A stretch of 64,000 bases of DNA, taken from assembly GCA_949357655.1 (NCBI GenBank), contig CASHTG010000011.1:868001-932000 (forward strand), written 5' to 3'. Below are positions 21,012-33,388 of this stretch, piece after piece. The notes beneath the pieces are model-generated. The model was not told the origin of the DNA, did not search any database, and worked only from the letters and a program-made list of their open reading frames with translations. The number at the start of each line of letters is the position of its first letter. Positions within the stretch are counted from its first letter, which is position 1. The position numbers were made by a program, and so were the translations under genes. This DNA comes from Parascedosporium putredinis (Eukaryota > Ascomycota > Sordariomycetes > Microascales > Microascaceae).

Positions 21012-22156
21012 TTACATGGCCCGTGGCCCGGATTCCTGTTGATGATGGCCTCGATACCCATGTCGGCGCTCGAGAGCCGCGCTCCCATGTGGTGCTCATG
21101 GCTCATGAATGAGGACTCGCTCGATGCGTGCGATTGGGGTCCGCTGCTGGCATAGGCCCCCGCCGAAGTGCCCGTGGACGAAACAGAAGAGGTGTAGCCG
21201 TGGTGCGGCCCCGTGGAGTGGGAGTAGCCGTAGTGGCTAGCAGGGTGGCCGTGGCTGAGGGCGTGGAGCTGTGGATGAGCGCTCATCTGGTAGCCGGAGG
21301 CGGTGCTGACGCCGCTGCTAGAGTGCGGGCCGGACGCCGTTGTCTCGGGGCTGCTGTACGATGCGTCTAGGCCGTCAACTGGTGTTAGGCCGATGCCACT
21401 GATACCACTATCATCATCGTACCCTTGAATTTGGCCGGTCTCGAGACGTTGCCGCCTCGTGCCAGACCTGGAAGCGCTTTGCAGGTTCTTCAGGCCGTGC
21501 GACATGCACTATTTTCGCGACATGCGGCGTTAGTACTTATTTCTCTTCACCATCATTCGAGTTGTATCTTTGAGGGATGCTCTACTCAAGAGAGATAGGG
21601 CAAGGAGACCATACCTTTTGCTCAACCACGTTCCACTTTTCGCCCATCTGGGCAGCTAGGGTGCCCATATCTCCTTTCGCAATCTGATATACTCCATGGA
21701 CAGTCTCTCAAAGTCCGACTTGTTCCAGTTGTCTGCCGTCTTCTGCTCGATCAGGCGCTCGTGGCGCTTGCGGCAAGCGTTGGGGGACTTGCCGCTGAAG
21801 TACTTCATCTGGATCTGGCTCCAGTTGAGACCAGATGCGCGTGCGCTCATCAAGGTATCGTCGTCTTCCTTTGACCATGCCCCGGACGAGGCACGATGTC
21901 GCATCATAGTCTGCTGTGTGGGAATTGTGTCGTGCAAGGAAGCCGCGTTAGAGGCAGCGGATATGTACTGTTCGTATTGGTGATCATGTGGTAGCTGCAT
22001 GGCACCCGAGGTGGTTTGGACCTCTGAATAGTAGCTAGGCATGGAAAGTCGTGTGTTATACATGTCTGCGGGGTTCGAGGAGGAAGAAGGGAGCGGGACG
22101 GGAAGAGCACTGAAGCGGTGGTGGCTTGCGCTGCTGACTCGTGTATGCTTAGGCAT
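21012..22156 (-). CDS. Myb/SANT-like DNA-binding protein
   Basis: A probable nuclear transcription factor. It starts at the ATG at 22156 (MPKHTRVSSASHHRFSALP). After a Ser/Pro/Gln-rich region comes a SANT/Myb-like domain at about residues 90-185. It begins GAWSKEDDDTLMSARASGLN, continues WSQIQMKYFSGKSPNACRKR, and has a second helical block at NWNKSDFERLSMEYIRLRKE. One intron, 21509-21614, has a TACTAAC branch site. The frame changes at a G run at 21659-21661 just before the donor, joining EIWAP to LAAQMGEKWNVVEQK. The C-terminal part is Ser/His/Gly-rich and low complexity. One more missing base in the C run at 21020-21022 would put a TAA at 21012-21014, giving an end of GHGAM. As written, the frame runs on to 20558. 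The target genes cannot be inferred. Confidence 0.75.
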
Positions 22157-25100
22157 AGCTCGATAAAGAGACGTGGAAGGCGGCCGCGTCGGGGATGAGC
22201 GGCAGACGGGATGAGCGAGCGCGGTGAGCGGTAGGGCTCAGTAAGGAGGCGAGCAGTAAGGCAAAGAAGAAGCGAAGGGAGGTGGATAAGCTGCCTCTCC
22301 AGGAGGATAACCGAGATGGTGGGGTAGTAACAACGAAAACGAAGAGAGATTCCAAGAGAAAACGGCAACCCACGCCCAGCGAGGTTGGTGACTAGAACTT
22401 GAAGTTGGGGGAGTGTGGGAGACTTCTCAAGCTAGTAGGTGAAAGACGGAGAGAGCTTCGATTATGATAGGAAAGAGACGAATGAAATCTGAAACAGAGA
22501 GTAGGAAAAAGTGAGAGAAAGGAAAAAGGAAAAAGAAAAAGAAAGAAAAAAGGAAAAGAGAGGACAGTAGGAAAGTTGCTTAATGGAGGGACATGGACTG
22601 GAAAACAAGAGAGGGCCCTAGATAGCGGCCATGTGGGGGATGGGCGTGTCTAATATACTGGCTGTCCTTGACTCAATCGCCAGGTCCCAAGACAGACTGG
22701 GCGGCCAGAAAAGAGGTTGACCTCGGCCGCAACCATACAAAACGGGTCGTTGGCGATGGGGTAGGATTCCGAGATTTGAAACGAAGCCTCAAGGGTATGG
22801 TGTGGTGCCACTAAGAGATATGAAACCATGCTCGTGTGTCTGAAAAGAGTGGTTTCCACATGGGTGAATGATGATATTGGTCGAAGATGGGAGTGTGGTG
22901 GTTTGGCTGAAGACCGGCGGCTAGAGAGGTCGAGGGATGTTGGCGGTTGGTGCAGGGCGGTTAGACTGGTTCCGGTATTTCGGTGGCCCACCAATGTATC
23001 CATCGATGGATCTATATGGGTGCTAATGACGGTAGGGGGTGGAGAGAGGTGGGGAACAACGCTTGGGGGTTGACTGGGGATGGGTATAGATGGTTGGTGT
23101 GAGGCGGGACAAGGACGGGTAGCCGCAAGGATGATGAACGCAGGAACGGTGCCTTGCACGAAGAGATCAAGATGGCAAGAGGCGTCACAGAAAAGGAAAG
23201 CTATAAAGAGTGAAAAAGAAATTAAACCCCGATTGAGCTGGTAGCTAAGAAATAAATTGAAGCAAAAGCCGCATCTAGATATCTCTTTGGGCGACTTCCC
23301 TTGAGTGCGAGGGCAAAGGTTTGCAGAGATCCATTGTCTTTCGACAGACCTAGCCTACATCCTAGACGGGCATCATAGGCCCAAGCTACTCGTAGTAGCG
23401 GAATGAAGGTTGGCCCGAGTATGAGTATGAGTAGGCGCCCAGTCCATAATCCAGGTACAATAAAGAATGGGGTACTGTATCCGCTTCGACATCGCGTGCG
23501 TAAATTCGACTAGGATGGGCGCTAACCTCCAAGGTTACGGCGGAAGGAAGAGAGGAAGAAATGAGCTCCACCCGCCGAAGAAGAGTGGAAGGGTAACAAG
23601 GTACTTGGTTTGAAAGAGAGAGAGTTCGCCAGGCTTCAATGTTGTGTGTCGGGGTACAAGACGAGGCGGGTGGTGTGGGAAGCAAGGAAAGGGTGGGGAG
23701 TGAGAGGGGGCAGCGCTTGGAGATGCGGAGTGGTGAAATTATGTCAAAGCCCAAGTCCATGCTAGCCCGAGCCTGCTGGGCGAGTACATGGACAGACAAT
23801 CTTGAGTTGACACCTTGTGGAGGTGGAGTGGCAACTGGTCAGAGGATCCCCTTGCTCTTGATGAACTGACAGGACAAGAGGCGAGCAAGGGCAAGGGGCG
23901 GTCATTGGAAAAGCAGGGGGAGCGGGACAAATCCGAATTCTTGGGACCCAGCGCGAAGCAATTGGCGCCGGCGGCAAAGGTGGGGGCTGCGGGCTGTGAT
24001 TCGCTGCTTGACGCAGCCACAACCTCCAACAGAACGTGCCTTCCTCTAACACTGGAGGTGAGCGAGATGAGGCAATCTGTGAGGAATCGAGGGACGCCCT
24101 TTCCCTTGCTGGCGAGGGAGGGGAAAAACATAGAGGATTCAAAAATTGAAAGCACAATGAAAACATAAAAAGAACGCAAGCAAAAAGGGGGATAGGGATC
24201 AAAAGGAGCTACATGTCAAACAAAAGGCATGCGCCTGAAAGCGACAGCTAGAGGCAGAAAAGCGGCCAAGAAAGGGGAGGATAAACGGCTAGCTACTCCG
24301 CTCCGGCGTCAACGCCTCCAGCAACCAAAGGCGGGATCAACAGGAAAACAGGTGCACACGACAGCCAAGGCCCAAATCAATGGGCAATTTAAAGCTACGT
24401 CGAGAATGGGAGGCTAAACAGGGAACAGACACTAACTGTATCCATCAATCGCTAACGACCGCGCGCCTACGGTTTGTCCTCGTGAGCTATTCTACTATCG
24501 CTTAGTTATTTACCCCAAGTTAGGGACTGCAACCTGCGCTCGTCGCTAAAACAGTAGTAGCCATTCGCCTGAGTTCGCCCTTCATGTAGACTAGGTTCCC
24601 TCCCGCGCGCGGCGGCTCACGTAACGAGAATTTTGCGGGGCGCGTTTCGCAATCATGACGACGAGGAACAAGAGGGGCAAGCCAGATGCGTTCCTGGGGT
24701 TCAAAACCTAAAGCCTCGGTGGTGTTCCGACGGTGGGCAAGGGATCAATGATGGAGCCGATGTTGGACATGCGGTTTCGGCAAGCAGCGACAGCTAGATT
24801 ATGGGCCGAGAACAAACACGGCCAACAGCGCGGTAGCCGACTCGTAGCGCAGCCGACTTGCTGTCATTGACCAAGTTTTTAGCGAATCTCGCCTTTACTA
24901 ATTTTCATGGGGTTTGAGGAGCGGGCGGTGTTACTGTCAGTGCTGTTTCCCCAGAGTCGCCAAGCCCGATGGGATGGGACGATGAGGGGCAGAGCGGTAA
25001 ATGTCCTTGAACCATTGGAGGGCGGTTAGCGCTCTTTGGCTGATAATTTCCTGCCGCCGTATTTCCTCTTCGAGCATTTTGGCGGGGTCAACCTAAGTTA

Positions 25101-28100
25101 ACGCTCACGGCGGGTGGAGCAGCCTGCATGCCGATCAGACCGAAGTCGCTATTCTGTCAGTGCTCGCAGATAATTGTTGGTTCCATTGCCAAGGTATTCG
25201 TGTTGGCTCTCTGAAAACTGGAGAATCTTGTCTCGAGTTTGGGCGTTAGACGAGTGAGCAAGACACCGGCAGCTCCTTCAGCGCAAGCTCCTCGCATATA
25301 ATACAAAAAGGAAAGTGGCAACATATTGATCAATGGGAGATTTGCTTTTCTCCCTATTCTTAGATCCACCGAAAGGAAAGAGGTCCCATGAGTTGACATA
25401 ATCAATCGACGACCACCAAAGTTGATCCAGAGAGTCTACCTCCCAGCCTCAGGGCAGCTCTTCGCGACCATCCCAGACCAGGGATTTGGTCTCCTCAAGT
25501 CTGGTCATGCGATCCGTGTTGTCAAAGGGATCTACAAAAAGCTCTCGTGGTACGTCAAATCTCAAGCCGAGCCAACTAGCCTCGCAAACGCGTGTTAGTC
25601 GACGGGCGAGAAACATCGAAAAGCTTGCATTCGATGTATAACCTAGTCAAACGCAGCCTAAACGAGGGTTCAGTGTTTTCTGTCTGTATAGACAGCTTGA
25701 CGGAGAATTCTAAATGTTTACAGAACGGCTGAAAGCCGACCCCGAAGCCTGCTCTCTCAGCTTCATGCTGTGTGCCTCAGTACGAGACCAGCATGTGCAA
25801 CATGTGGCTACTCAGAGCGCCAGCCGTAATCCGCTCACGCGAGGAAAAAATCTAAGGATGCGCCTTGAGCAAACTAATCTAGGCGATAGCCTTTGAAACA
25901 ATTTGCCCCCTAATTTACAAGTACAAATACACAAGCCACCACTTCAATCTCCTTGCATGCAGAAGCTTCGTCCAGCGCTCTCTCCGTCCATCTCTGCTCT
26001 ACCCCGCCAGTCAGGTGTTGGCATAAACGCGCGGTTGGAAGGAGCTCCAGCCAATTAGGTAGGGCGGGCTAACGAAATGTGGGAAATGAGTGCGCGACCC
26101 CTGTTCTCTTGTCTTGGCTTCCAAAAATGATCAAGGCCTTGTCCGTCCAGCGTAGAAAAATATTCCTACGTGTGCACCTATAAAACCTCAACTCATTAAT
26201 GATACGTTTCACCAAGCGATGCCTTGCATGATTCGGAAACATGCCAGCGATCCTCAGCTGAAAAGGCTACCTGGAAGGAGCTGGATCTCCCCCACGCGCA
26301 TCGGAATGGCTGAGGAGAATGGTGGCCAAGGGAAGAAGCCATGAGGATTGCACATCCAAAGACACAAGGAGCCGTGGGTGTCTTCTCTCACTGAATTGCC
26401 AAAGTATCCGTCGCCCATTGATAACATTGAGGTCTCTAGGGGCTGTCGGTCGGCCGGTATTTGCATGACAATATTGAGCGGAAGCGGAACAAAGAATACC
26501 GGCCCAAGCCCCGTCTCCCTCGGCACGCCGAAGCTCCCAGTAACCGCACATGTGAAAAAGCCACAACGACCTCCGTATAGTAACATTGAAACGAAGCTGA
26601 ACCTATCTCCTAGTAGCCTTATCCAACGTGAGGCTCTCCCCTGACTATGGGGCCTGGCCCTAGAAAAGGCCAGGCCTCGCCGAGTCCTTCTAGAGCATGG
26701 CTTTTACCCAACAAATTGGTAACCTAACTCGTTAGGGAGGGCTCTGACTCGGTCTCCATGGCAAGTCGACATGTGCAGGACAATGAGGTGAGGTTCTTTG
26801 CGCCTTTATTTCTTTTTTATGTTCGGCATGGTTCGTTCGCTTTGTTTCTCCCTTTCTACGAATCGATATCTCTGGCCAAAACCACATCACCTCACCTCCG
26901 CCTCTGTACCGAGCTGAATCTTAGTCAATTCCCCTTACAATTGGAAGTGATTCCCTCGAATGGGTGCTGCTGGCAGATTGCCAGGCCATTTAGACCACCA
27001 GCTAGACTCACTGAGTCACGAACCCCACGGATCGCAGGCTCACTGTATACGCTTCTTTCGCTTGGTGTATCGAAATCAACCGCGAATATAGGCGGTTCTG
27101 CCCCGGGCAGAACTCCACCTGGTCCCGCGGACGAACGGATCGATTCCATTAGATTCAATGTTCTCTACGTGAACCGAAGACTCGATTTTGGCACATGCTG
27201 TTTTGGATACAAACAAAAATGGTAGTCGTCGTTCCCTTCTTTTCTTCTTTGAAATCTTCGCTTGGTTTATGTCTTCCTTGTAGATGCTGCTCTCTACACC
27301 AGGCCCGAAAGTTACAGACCCCTTCAATTGCTCTGGGTGCTGGGTCCATCCGAATCAAATGCAGGATCAATTGCCTATACCTATCAATTGATGTAGAGAG
27401 CACCTAACGTACAAGGTTTCCACAGTGAGCCGTCCCAGGGCTTTCAGAACCAGGTCTTCCAGATCGCGCTCCTATGACAATAAGCTTAAGCAAGGGCCGC
27501 CCGCCTCGGCGTCCTTGGCAAACACGAAAGCTCTCTCATCCTCAAATTTGCCGCCTGGTTCTACACTTTTGAAGCAAAGACCTGCTTTGCGTTATGTTAT
27601 CTCCGCCCCCTCCTCCACACTCGTTTTCTCGACTACAAAGGCAAAGACGGGGAGGGAGGGGCCGCGGTAGGAACATTGAATGTAGGAATTAGAAATTCTG
27701 GGCTTTCAAGAGCCTGAAATGCGGAGGCAAACGATGAACAGCCAGGAGCCTTGAGGCGCGTTTTCCTGCGGTTGTTTTCCGATGCCCCATTTGTGCCCTC
27801 CTCCCCCAAAAGAGCAAGCATATACATCCATAGATGGTTCCTGCGGAACTTAAATGCCGGGTTATCAGAGAAGCGAGCGTGTCGATTAACACGAAAAGTG
27901 GCAGCCCATCAGCCATCAATTGATCTCAATGCGGATCCATAGATCCATACCCTTCAGGCGCTACAATGTCTTCCGGAGGACCAGTGGAAGCGTCGTCGAC
28001 AGCCGAGCTTGACAAATAAATCAGTCGATGATTGATCCCTTCAATCAAGTCCATTAGGCCCAAGCGAGATGATAACAATTACATGTACCGTATTATCTCG

Positions 28101-28552
28101 CTGGGAAATACCAGTCTTCCTCTCTCGGAAAATATCCATGGATATATTCGATGGATCAAAACTCCGAAGCGCCTATCCCTTTCCAGCGTCAAATTCAATT
28201 GCATCCTCGATTTTTCCCACGGCACGCGACATGGGATATGGGAAGGGAGGCATGGGGGACAAAGGGGATAATCAACGGGAGCGGCAGTTCTAAACATGGC
28301 CCCGATTCGAATTCCCAGTTTGATCCTTTTTCTCCCCTTGTTTTCCTTTCGTTCTTTCTTCTCCCGTTCTCTTATTGAACTCACTCGCCCTCGAATGCCT
28401 CCATGTTTGTTGTACTTGTAACTGATAGATCCATCCATCTGTGAACCGTCCCCTCCCTCCCCCATGTACTCGATGTCGCCCCATCCACAAGAAAGCCGAG
28501 AAAAGGCCCGATGCTGCACTGCATGCCGCCCGCAGTGAACCGCGGCGATTTC

Positions 28553-28600
28553 CTTTTCTTTTTCTTTTTCTTTTTCTTTTTCTTTTTCTTTTTTTCTTTT
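28553..28600. repeat. (CT5)n microsatellite
   Basis: About seven near-perfect CTTTTT units on the plus strand in the gene-poor region. Confidence 0.9.
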
Positions 28601-29842
28601 ATGCTAATAATCATCGTCCCCCAACCCATTCGCACCTTGCCCGCGCGTTCGGTCCGCTCCAATGGCAGAAAAGCCCTACCATTGTGGTTCCTCCCCTCTT
28701 CCCGTAGGAACTTTGTAAAGTTGGCTTACATTCAGGCTAATCAGAAAAGAACAAGCATTCGAACAGGGCCAATCCGGCCACAGACACACGGACACACACG
28801 TTCCTATCCGTCTTACCCCTGTACTGCCAACCCACGTTTCCTCGAGACAACCGAACAGCCCACAGACACGCTGCACACGCACTAACACACCATATTTCCA
28901 GTGTAGTTGCCTGGGGTACTGTGCCGGACACGGGCTGCCGAAGCATTCAAGAAAAACATCGAAGCCACATGGGCACCCTCTTCCTCCCCCACCCATCTAA
29001 ACCTTGGCTGCCAAGAGGGAAAGCTCCTCCCGCTTCGTGGCGTTCGCCTCCGCAACCCTTCTGCCGAAGCTAGATCGACGACGCCCGTCTTGGCTAAGGC
29101 TTACTTTTCTTCTTTCTTTTTGAAGATTGCAACGACAATGAAAGCTTGGGGATTGCAGCAAGCGGCGCGGTTTCCTCTCATTCTCCCTTCCTCTCCTGCG
29201 ATCCCATGCCGAGGTAGGAGAAGAGGAATTATGAATGTTTGGGGTCCGAAGTGAAAAGGTAGAGAAAAGAGAGGGAGCTATGTGGTTCGAGAAAAGGGTG
29301 AAGGGGTATATCTTTCTCCTTAATAGGTTATGATCAGCCTATCCAGTTGATCGAGGGAAACGTATTCGCACGAGATACCTCCAGCAACCTATTTTGCCAG
29401 AACCCCAAGACTAAAGAGAAGGATCAATGGGAAAGTCTGGTCGATGGGATCTTGCGTCCCTTCAGTCTCCCAAAAACAACAGCGCAGATATACTCGAGAT
29501 TGCAAACGATCACCAGGCCCATGTCATCGGAAACGGTCTGGAACAACGCAGGCAAAGGTAAAGGGGAAAATAAGGATTCCAAAAGAAAACAAAAAACCCC
29601 TAAAGCTTTCAGGATCGAGAGAGGGGTGGTCACGGTACACAGTCGATGCTAACATGCGCACGGAACAAGTGTGAATGGGGTAGATGAGATGGATGATCCG
29701 TCATCACTCCTTGAAAGAGATGAGGGAACCTTGTCTGCATACACGTAGTATGTACATCCATATATGGTGGAGTAGACCCCGGCTACCCAAAAGTCCAGTC
29801 TCTTCCCTTGGCCAAAGGAGAAGACCAAAAGGGAAATAAGCA

Positions 29843-29925
29843 GAAAAAAAGGGATGAAAAGAAGAAAGAGAAAAAGAAAAAGAAAAAGAGGATAAAAAAG
29901 AAAAGAAGTGAAAAAGAGGGAAAAG
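29843..29925. repeat. A/G-rich polypurine tract
   Basis: An imperfect AAAAAG/AAGAAAG array on the plus strand, the purine mirror of the CT5 tract 1.3 kb away. The two could pair in a transcript, but nothing shows that they do. Confidence 0.75.
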
Positions 29926-30942
29926 GATTTATTCAGACTTACTTGTGACTTCTACGTCCAGACAAAATGCGGGAATCCACTTTTGTCGCTTCGGTCAATA
30001 TATCCACGGTTCCCTGGGTGTAAATTGATCCTTCAACCCTCCACCCGGCAGTCGATCATAACCACCATTCCCTCCTGTTTTCCTTTCTACCACCTCCAAC
30101 CGAGGAAGTAACGTGTAAACATTCATTGAATCCAAACACCAGCAACATGTACTCCATGTATACTCTTATGCTTCTAGGGTCCGCAATCTCGCTCGGCTTA
30201 AACTCCTCTCTGCAATTCAAGTTTGGCGAGCTATCATACTGGATCCAACATTTTGCTCCCATTCTCTTCTCATATTCCCTTCCAACCGTTTCCTCCTCCG
30301 GCTTCATAGAGAACCAAGGACGAGACAAGGGTAGAGAATGGGGAAGAGATCCATTCCTGCCCATAGAGCCGGTGGATCTCATGATGCCATTCGCGTTGCC
30401 CTTCCTCTTCCACCAAGGTGGTATCCAGCAAGGAGAAAATAGCTCTTGAACCCTTAATAAGCTCACTGCATTCTTTCCGTCCTCCTCTTGCATGGTTTGC
30501 AGGGCCCGGCTCCGGTCCAAGTGCGGGACAACGTAGCAATTGTGAAATGTGGAGTTGGGGTAGATACCAACAAGAGTAGATGTATTAGTATCAAAGCTAC
30601 TTCAGACTCACCCTTTCGCAGTAGTGGGGAGAACCCCGGGCCCAATCCGTTCCTCCGATACCCCAATGTCTCTACCCTACCTCACCCCTCCGCTCACCTC
30701 AACCCGCACAGAGGAGCCTCCGCCGACTCGCTCAACCACACGCTGGGCCCAGTGTTACCCCAAATGGGAAGCAGTCCCCAGGGTACTATCACCGCCGGTT
30801 GCTCGCCAATGACTAGATACGCTAGGTTAATAATGTATATATGCAACCTCGCCTTAAATTTACCCAAAGCAGGGCCCCCTCGCCTCCCACACGCGTACAA
30901 TCGAGGGAGTGTGGAAGAGGAGCTCGGGTCTCCTTTGCCGTG

Positions 30943-31035
30943 CTTGCCTTCCTTTTACTCCCCTTCGTCCCCTCTCGTCCCCCTCATGGACTTCTTTGCT
31001 TCCTCTTCCTCTCTCTTCCCCGCTCCCCTCAACAC
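30943..31035 (+). promoter_or_regulatory. Pyrimidine-rich leader of the MFS transporter
   Basis: A C/T-rich stretch ends about 125 bases before the transporter ATG. Such tracts often precede transcription starts in filamentous ascomycetes (general knowledge). No transcription start was identified. Confidence 0.35.
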
Positions 31036-31160
31036 GCCCACATAAGCCTTCAACGCCAGGGATAAGGCTTCTATTGACCATCGCCTTACTATTCCAATTA
31101 ACACCTGGAATACTGTAGCTCCTGGTTTTGTGCTAAGCTCACGACGAACGTTTGGACAAG

Positions 31161-33388
31161 ATGGCTGGTGGCGGTGCTGATCACGGCGCCTTCTACGATG
31201 CTGCTCTGCAGCGGCGTCAGAAGCTCATGGGAGCTTCTGGTGCCCGTGCTCTCTGGAAAACTTCAAGGTCTTCCGCGTTGCTGCCTTTGCGTGTATCGGA
31301 GGTGTCCTCTACGGCTACAACCAGGGAATGTTTTCTAGCGTCCTTGCCATGAACTCGTTCAAGTCGCGTAAGTAAAGTACCAGCCAAAGCCCCCATGCCG
31401 CCGCCAAGGAACTCCTAGCCTGGTCCGTCAACTTGGAGAGTTTTGGGCCTCCTATCGCTCTCCGTCTAATTCACTTGGGTCTTATAGATATGGGCGAGTA
31501 CGATCCGTTTGATGAGACCGCAAACATGACCAAGAAGGGTTGGCTGACTGCCATTCTCGAACTTGGCGCCTGGCTCGGTACCCTTCTGTCTGGCTTCATG
31601 GCTGAGGTTTTGTCGCGTAAATACGGAATCATCGTTGCCTGCTTCGTCTTTCTCCTTGGTGTCATTATCCAAGCTGTGAGTAGAACCTCTTGTCTTGCAC
31701 CGCATCCAAGCTGTGCCGGCGGCCCGGCAACAGAGACTGATGGCGTACTTTGTGCTAGTGTGCTATCCAAGTGGGACCCGATGCCATTCTCGCAGGCCGA
31801 TTCATCACCGGTATGGGCGTCGGTTCTTTGGCCATGATTGTCCCGATTTACAACTCTGAGGTCGCCCCTCCCGAGGTTCGCGGTGCTCTCGTCGCCACCC
31901 AGCAGCTTGCCATTACCTTCGGCATCATGATCTCCTTCTGGATTGGCTACGGAACCAACTTTATCGGCGGTACCGAGCTCGGAAAGCAGAGCGACGCCGC
32001 CTGGCTAGTCCCCATCTGCGTCCAAATCGTCCCCTGCCTCGTTCTGCTCTTTGGCATGGCTTTCATGCCTTTCTCTCCCCGTTGGCTCGTCCACCACCAC
32101 CGAGAAGAGGAAGCTCGCGCTATTCTCGCTAGCCTCCGAGACTTGCCCGAGACCCACGAGCTCGTTGAGCTCGAGTTCCTCGAGATCAAGGCGCAGTCTC
32201 TGTTTGAGAAGCGTACAGTTGCCGAAAACTTCCCTCAACTCAGGGAAGAGACCGCCTGGAACATTTTCAAGCTCCAGTTCGTGGCTATCAAGTCACTTTT
32301 CCAGAGCAAAGCCATGTTCAAGCGTGTCATCGTCGCCACCGTAACCATGTTCTTCCAACAGTGGACTGGTATCAACGCGTAAAGTCTTTCCCTCTCTTTC
32401 GTGGCGCCTCCCCATGGCCGTCCCCGCTAACACCCTGAAACCTGTCTCTAGCGTTCTTTACTATGCCCCCGTCATTTTTGGGCAGCTTGGTCTTGACAGC
32501 ACTGAGATCTCCCTCCTTGCTACCGGCGTTGTCGGTGTAGTCATGTTCCTCTTCACCATCCCGGCTGTCTTGTGGATTGTGAGTGGACCTACTCTTCGGG
32601 AAACTAGAGATAACAAGAATTTCCTAACCATTTCTTGCAGGACCGCGTTGGACGCAAGCCCGTCCTCGCCATTGGAGCTATCGGCATGGCGTAAGTTACC
32701 AGATGAACCGCGCCTGTCAAAACAATCTCATGATTCCAGGCTAACCACTAACACACGCTCAGCTTCTGCCATTTCGTTATCGCCGTCATTTTCGCCAAGA
32801 ATTCGGACCAATGGGAGCAGCAGCGCGCGCTGGCTGGGCTGCCGTGGCTATGGTTTGGCTCTTTGTTATCCACTTCGGATATTCCTGGGGTCCCTGTGCT
32901 TGGATTTTGGTAAGAATCGCCCCGTTATGGCTCAGCCGCGAGGCCTCACCCGAAAGAACTGCCAACTAACACTAGAGATTTTTCCTTGGCAGGTCGCCGA
33001 GATTTGGCCCTTGAGCTCTCGTCCATATGGTGTGTCCCTCGGCGCTTCGTCTAACTGGATGAACAACTTCATTGTCGGACAGGTAACGCCGGACATGCTC
33101 CAGAAGATCACGTACGGCACCTATATTCTATTTGGCTGCCTGACTACACTAGGCGCTGCCTTTATTTGGTTCATCGTTCCCGAGACGAAGCGACTCACTC
33201 TTGAGGAGATGGACATCATCTTTGGATCCGAAGGCACGGCTCAAGCTGACTTCGAACGCATGGAGGAGATCAACTCGGAGATTGGTCTCACCGCCATCCT
33301 CACGAATCAGTTGGCCAGCGCAGGAAACGGCAGCGGATCCGAGGCCGAGAAGAGGAGCAAGGGCGAACATGCCGAGCACGCAGTCTAA
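31161..33388 (+). CDS. MFS sugar (hexose-type) transporter
   Basis: A 12-helix proton-coupled sugar porter of the plasma membrane. Seven exons: 31161-31367, 31488-31675, 31759-32378, 32452-32578, 32641-32690, 32763-32909 and 32993-33388, about 577 residues, all in phase once two indels are allowed. Signature sequences in order: GGVLYGYNQGMFSS in helix 1, GRFITGMGVGSLAMIVPIY, EVAPPEVRGALV, FSPRWL (the PESPRWL site), QQWTGINAVLYYAP in helix 7, DRVGRKPVL, and PETKRLTLEEMD after helix 12. The frame changes at an A run at 31257-31260 (WKNFKVFRVAAF) and near 32835 in the helix ending WGPCAWIL. Both fall inside conserved parts, so sequence error is likelier than decay. The substrate is probably a monosaccharide. 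A quinate-type porter is a less likely alternative. Confidence 0.9.

Larger units (their letters stand above)
22157..31160. other. Gene-poor 9-kb region between divergent genes
   Basis: It lies between the starts of the Myb-like gene (leftward) and the MFS transporter (rightward). Many short open frames exist on both strands, but none combines length, an ATG, splice logic and recognisable motifs. I found no tRNA or 5S rRNA signature. Composition is not AT-rich enough to suggest RIP-degraded repeats. It contains polypyrimidine and polypurine microsatellites and many short GATC-containing motifs (about 27920-28160, 28426, 29333, 29420, 29690, 30025, 30240, 30350). Long UTRs, uORFs or non-coding transcripts of the flanking genes are possible. 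Confidence 0.45.

Noticed and set aside
22650..23799. Minus-strand open frames of 137-169 codons upstream of the Myb-like gene
   Set aside because: No recognisable motif, Ser/Pro-rich chance-like composition, and no splice logic joining them to anything.
30056..31045. Overlapping open frames of 107-185 codons before the MFS transporter
   Set aside because: They overlap on both strands, lack motifs and fall in the pyrimidine-rich leader region.
22157..31160. RIP-degraded repeat as explanation of the gene-poor region
   Set aside because: The region is not strongly AT-rich, and I see no excess of TpA with loss of CpA of the kind expected after RIP. A dinucleotide count would settle it.
31216..31240. 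Perfect 7-base inverted repeat AGAAGCT...AGCTTCT
   Set aside because: It lies inside the first exon of the transporter and is explained by the codons there.
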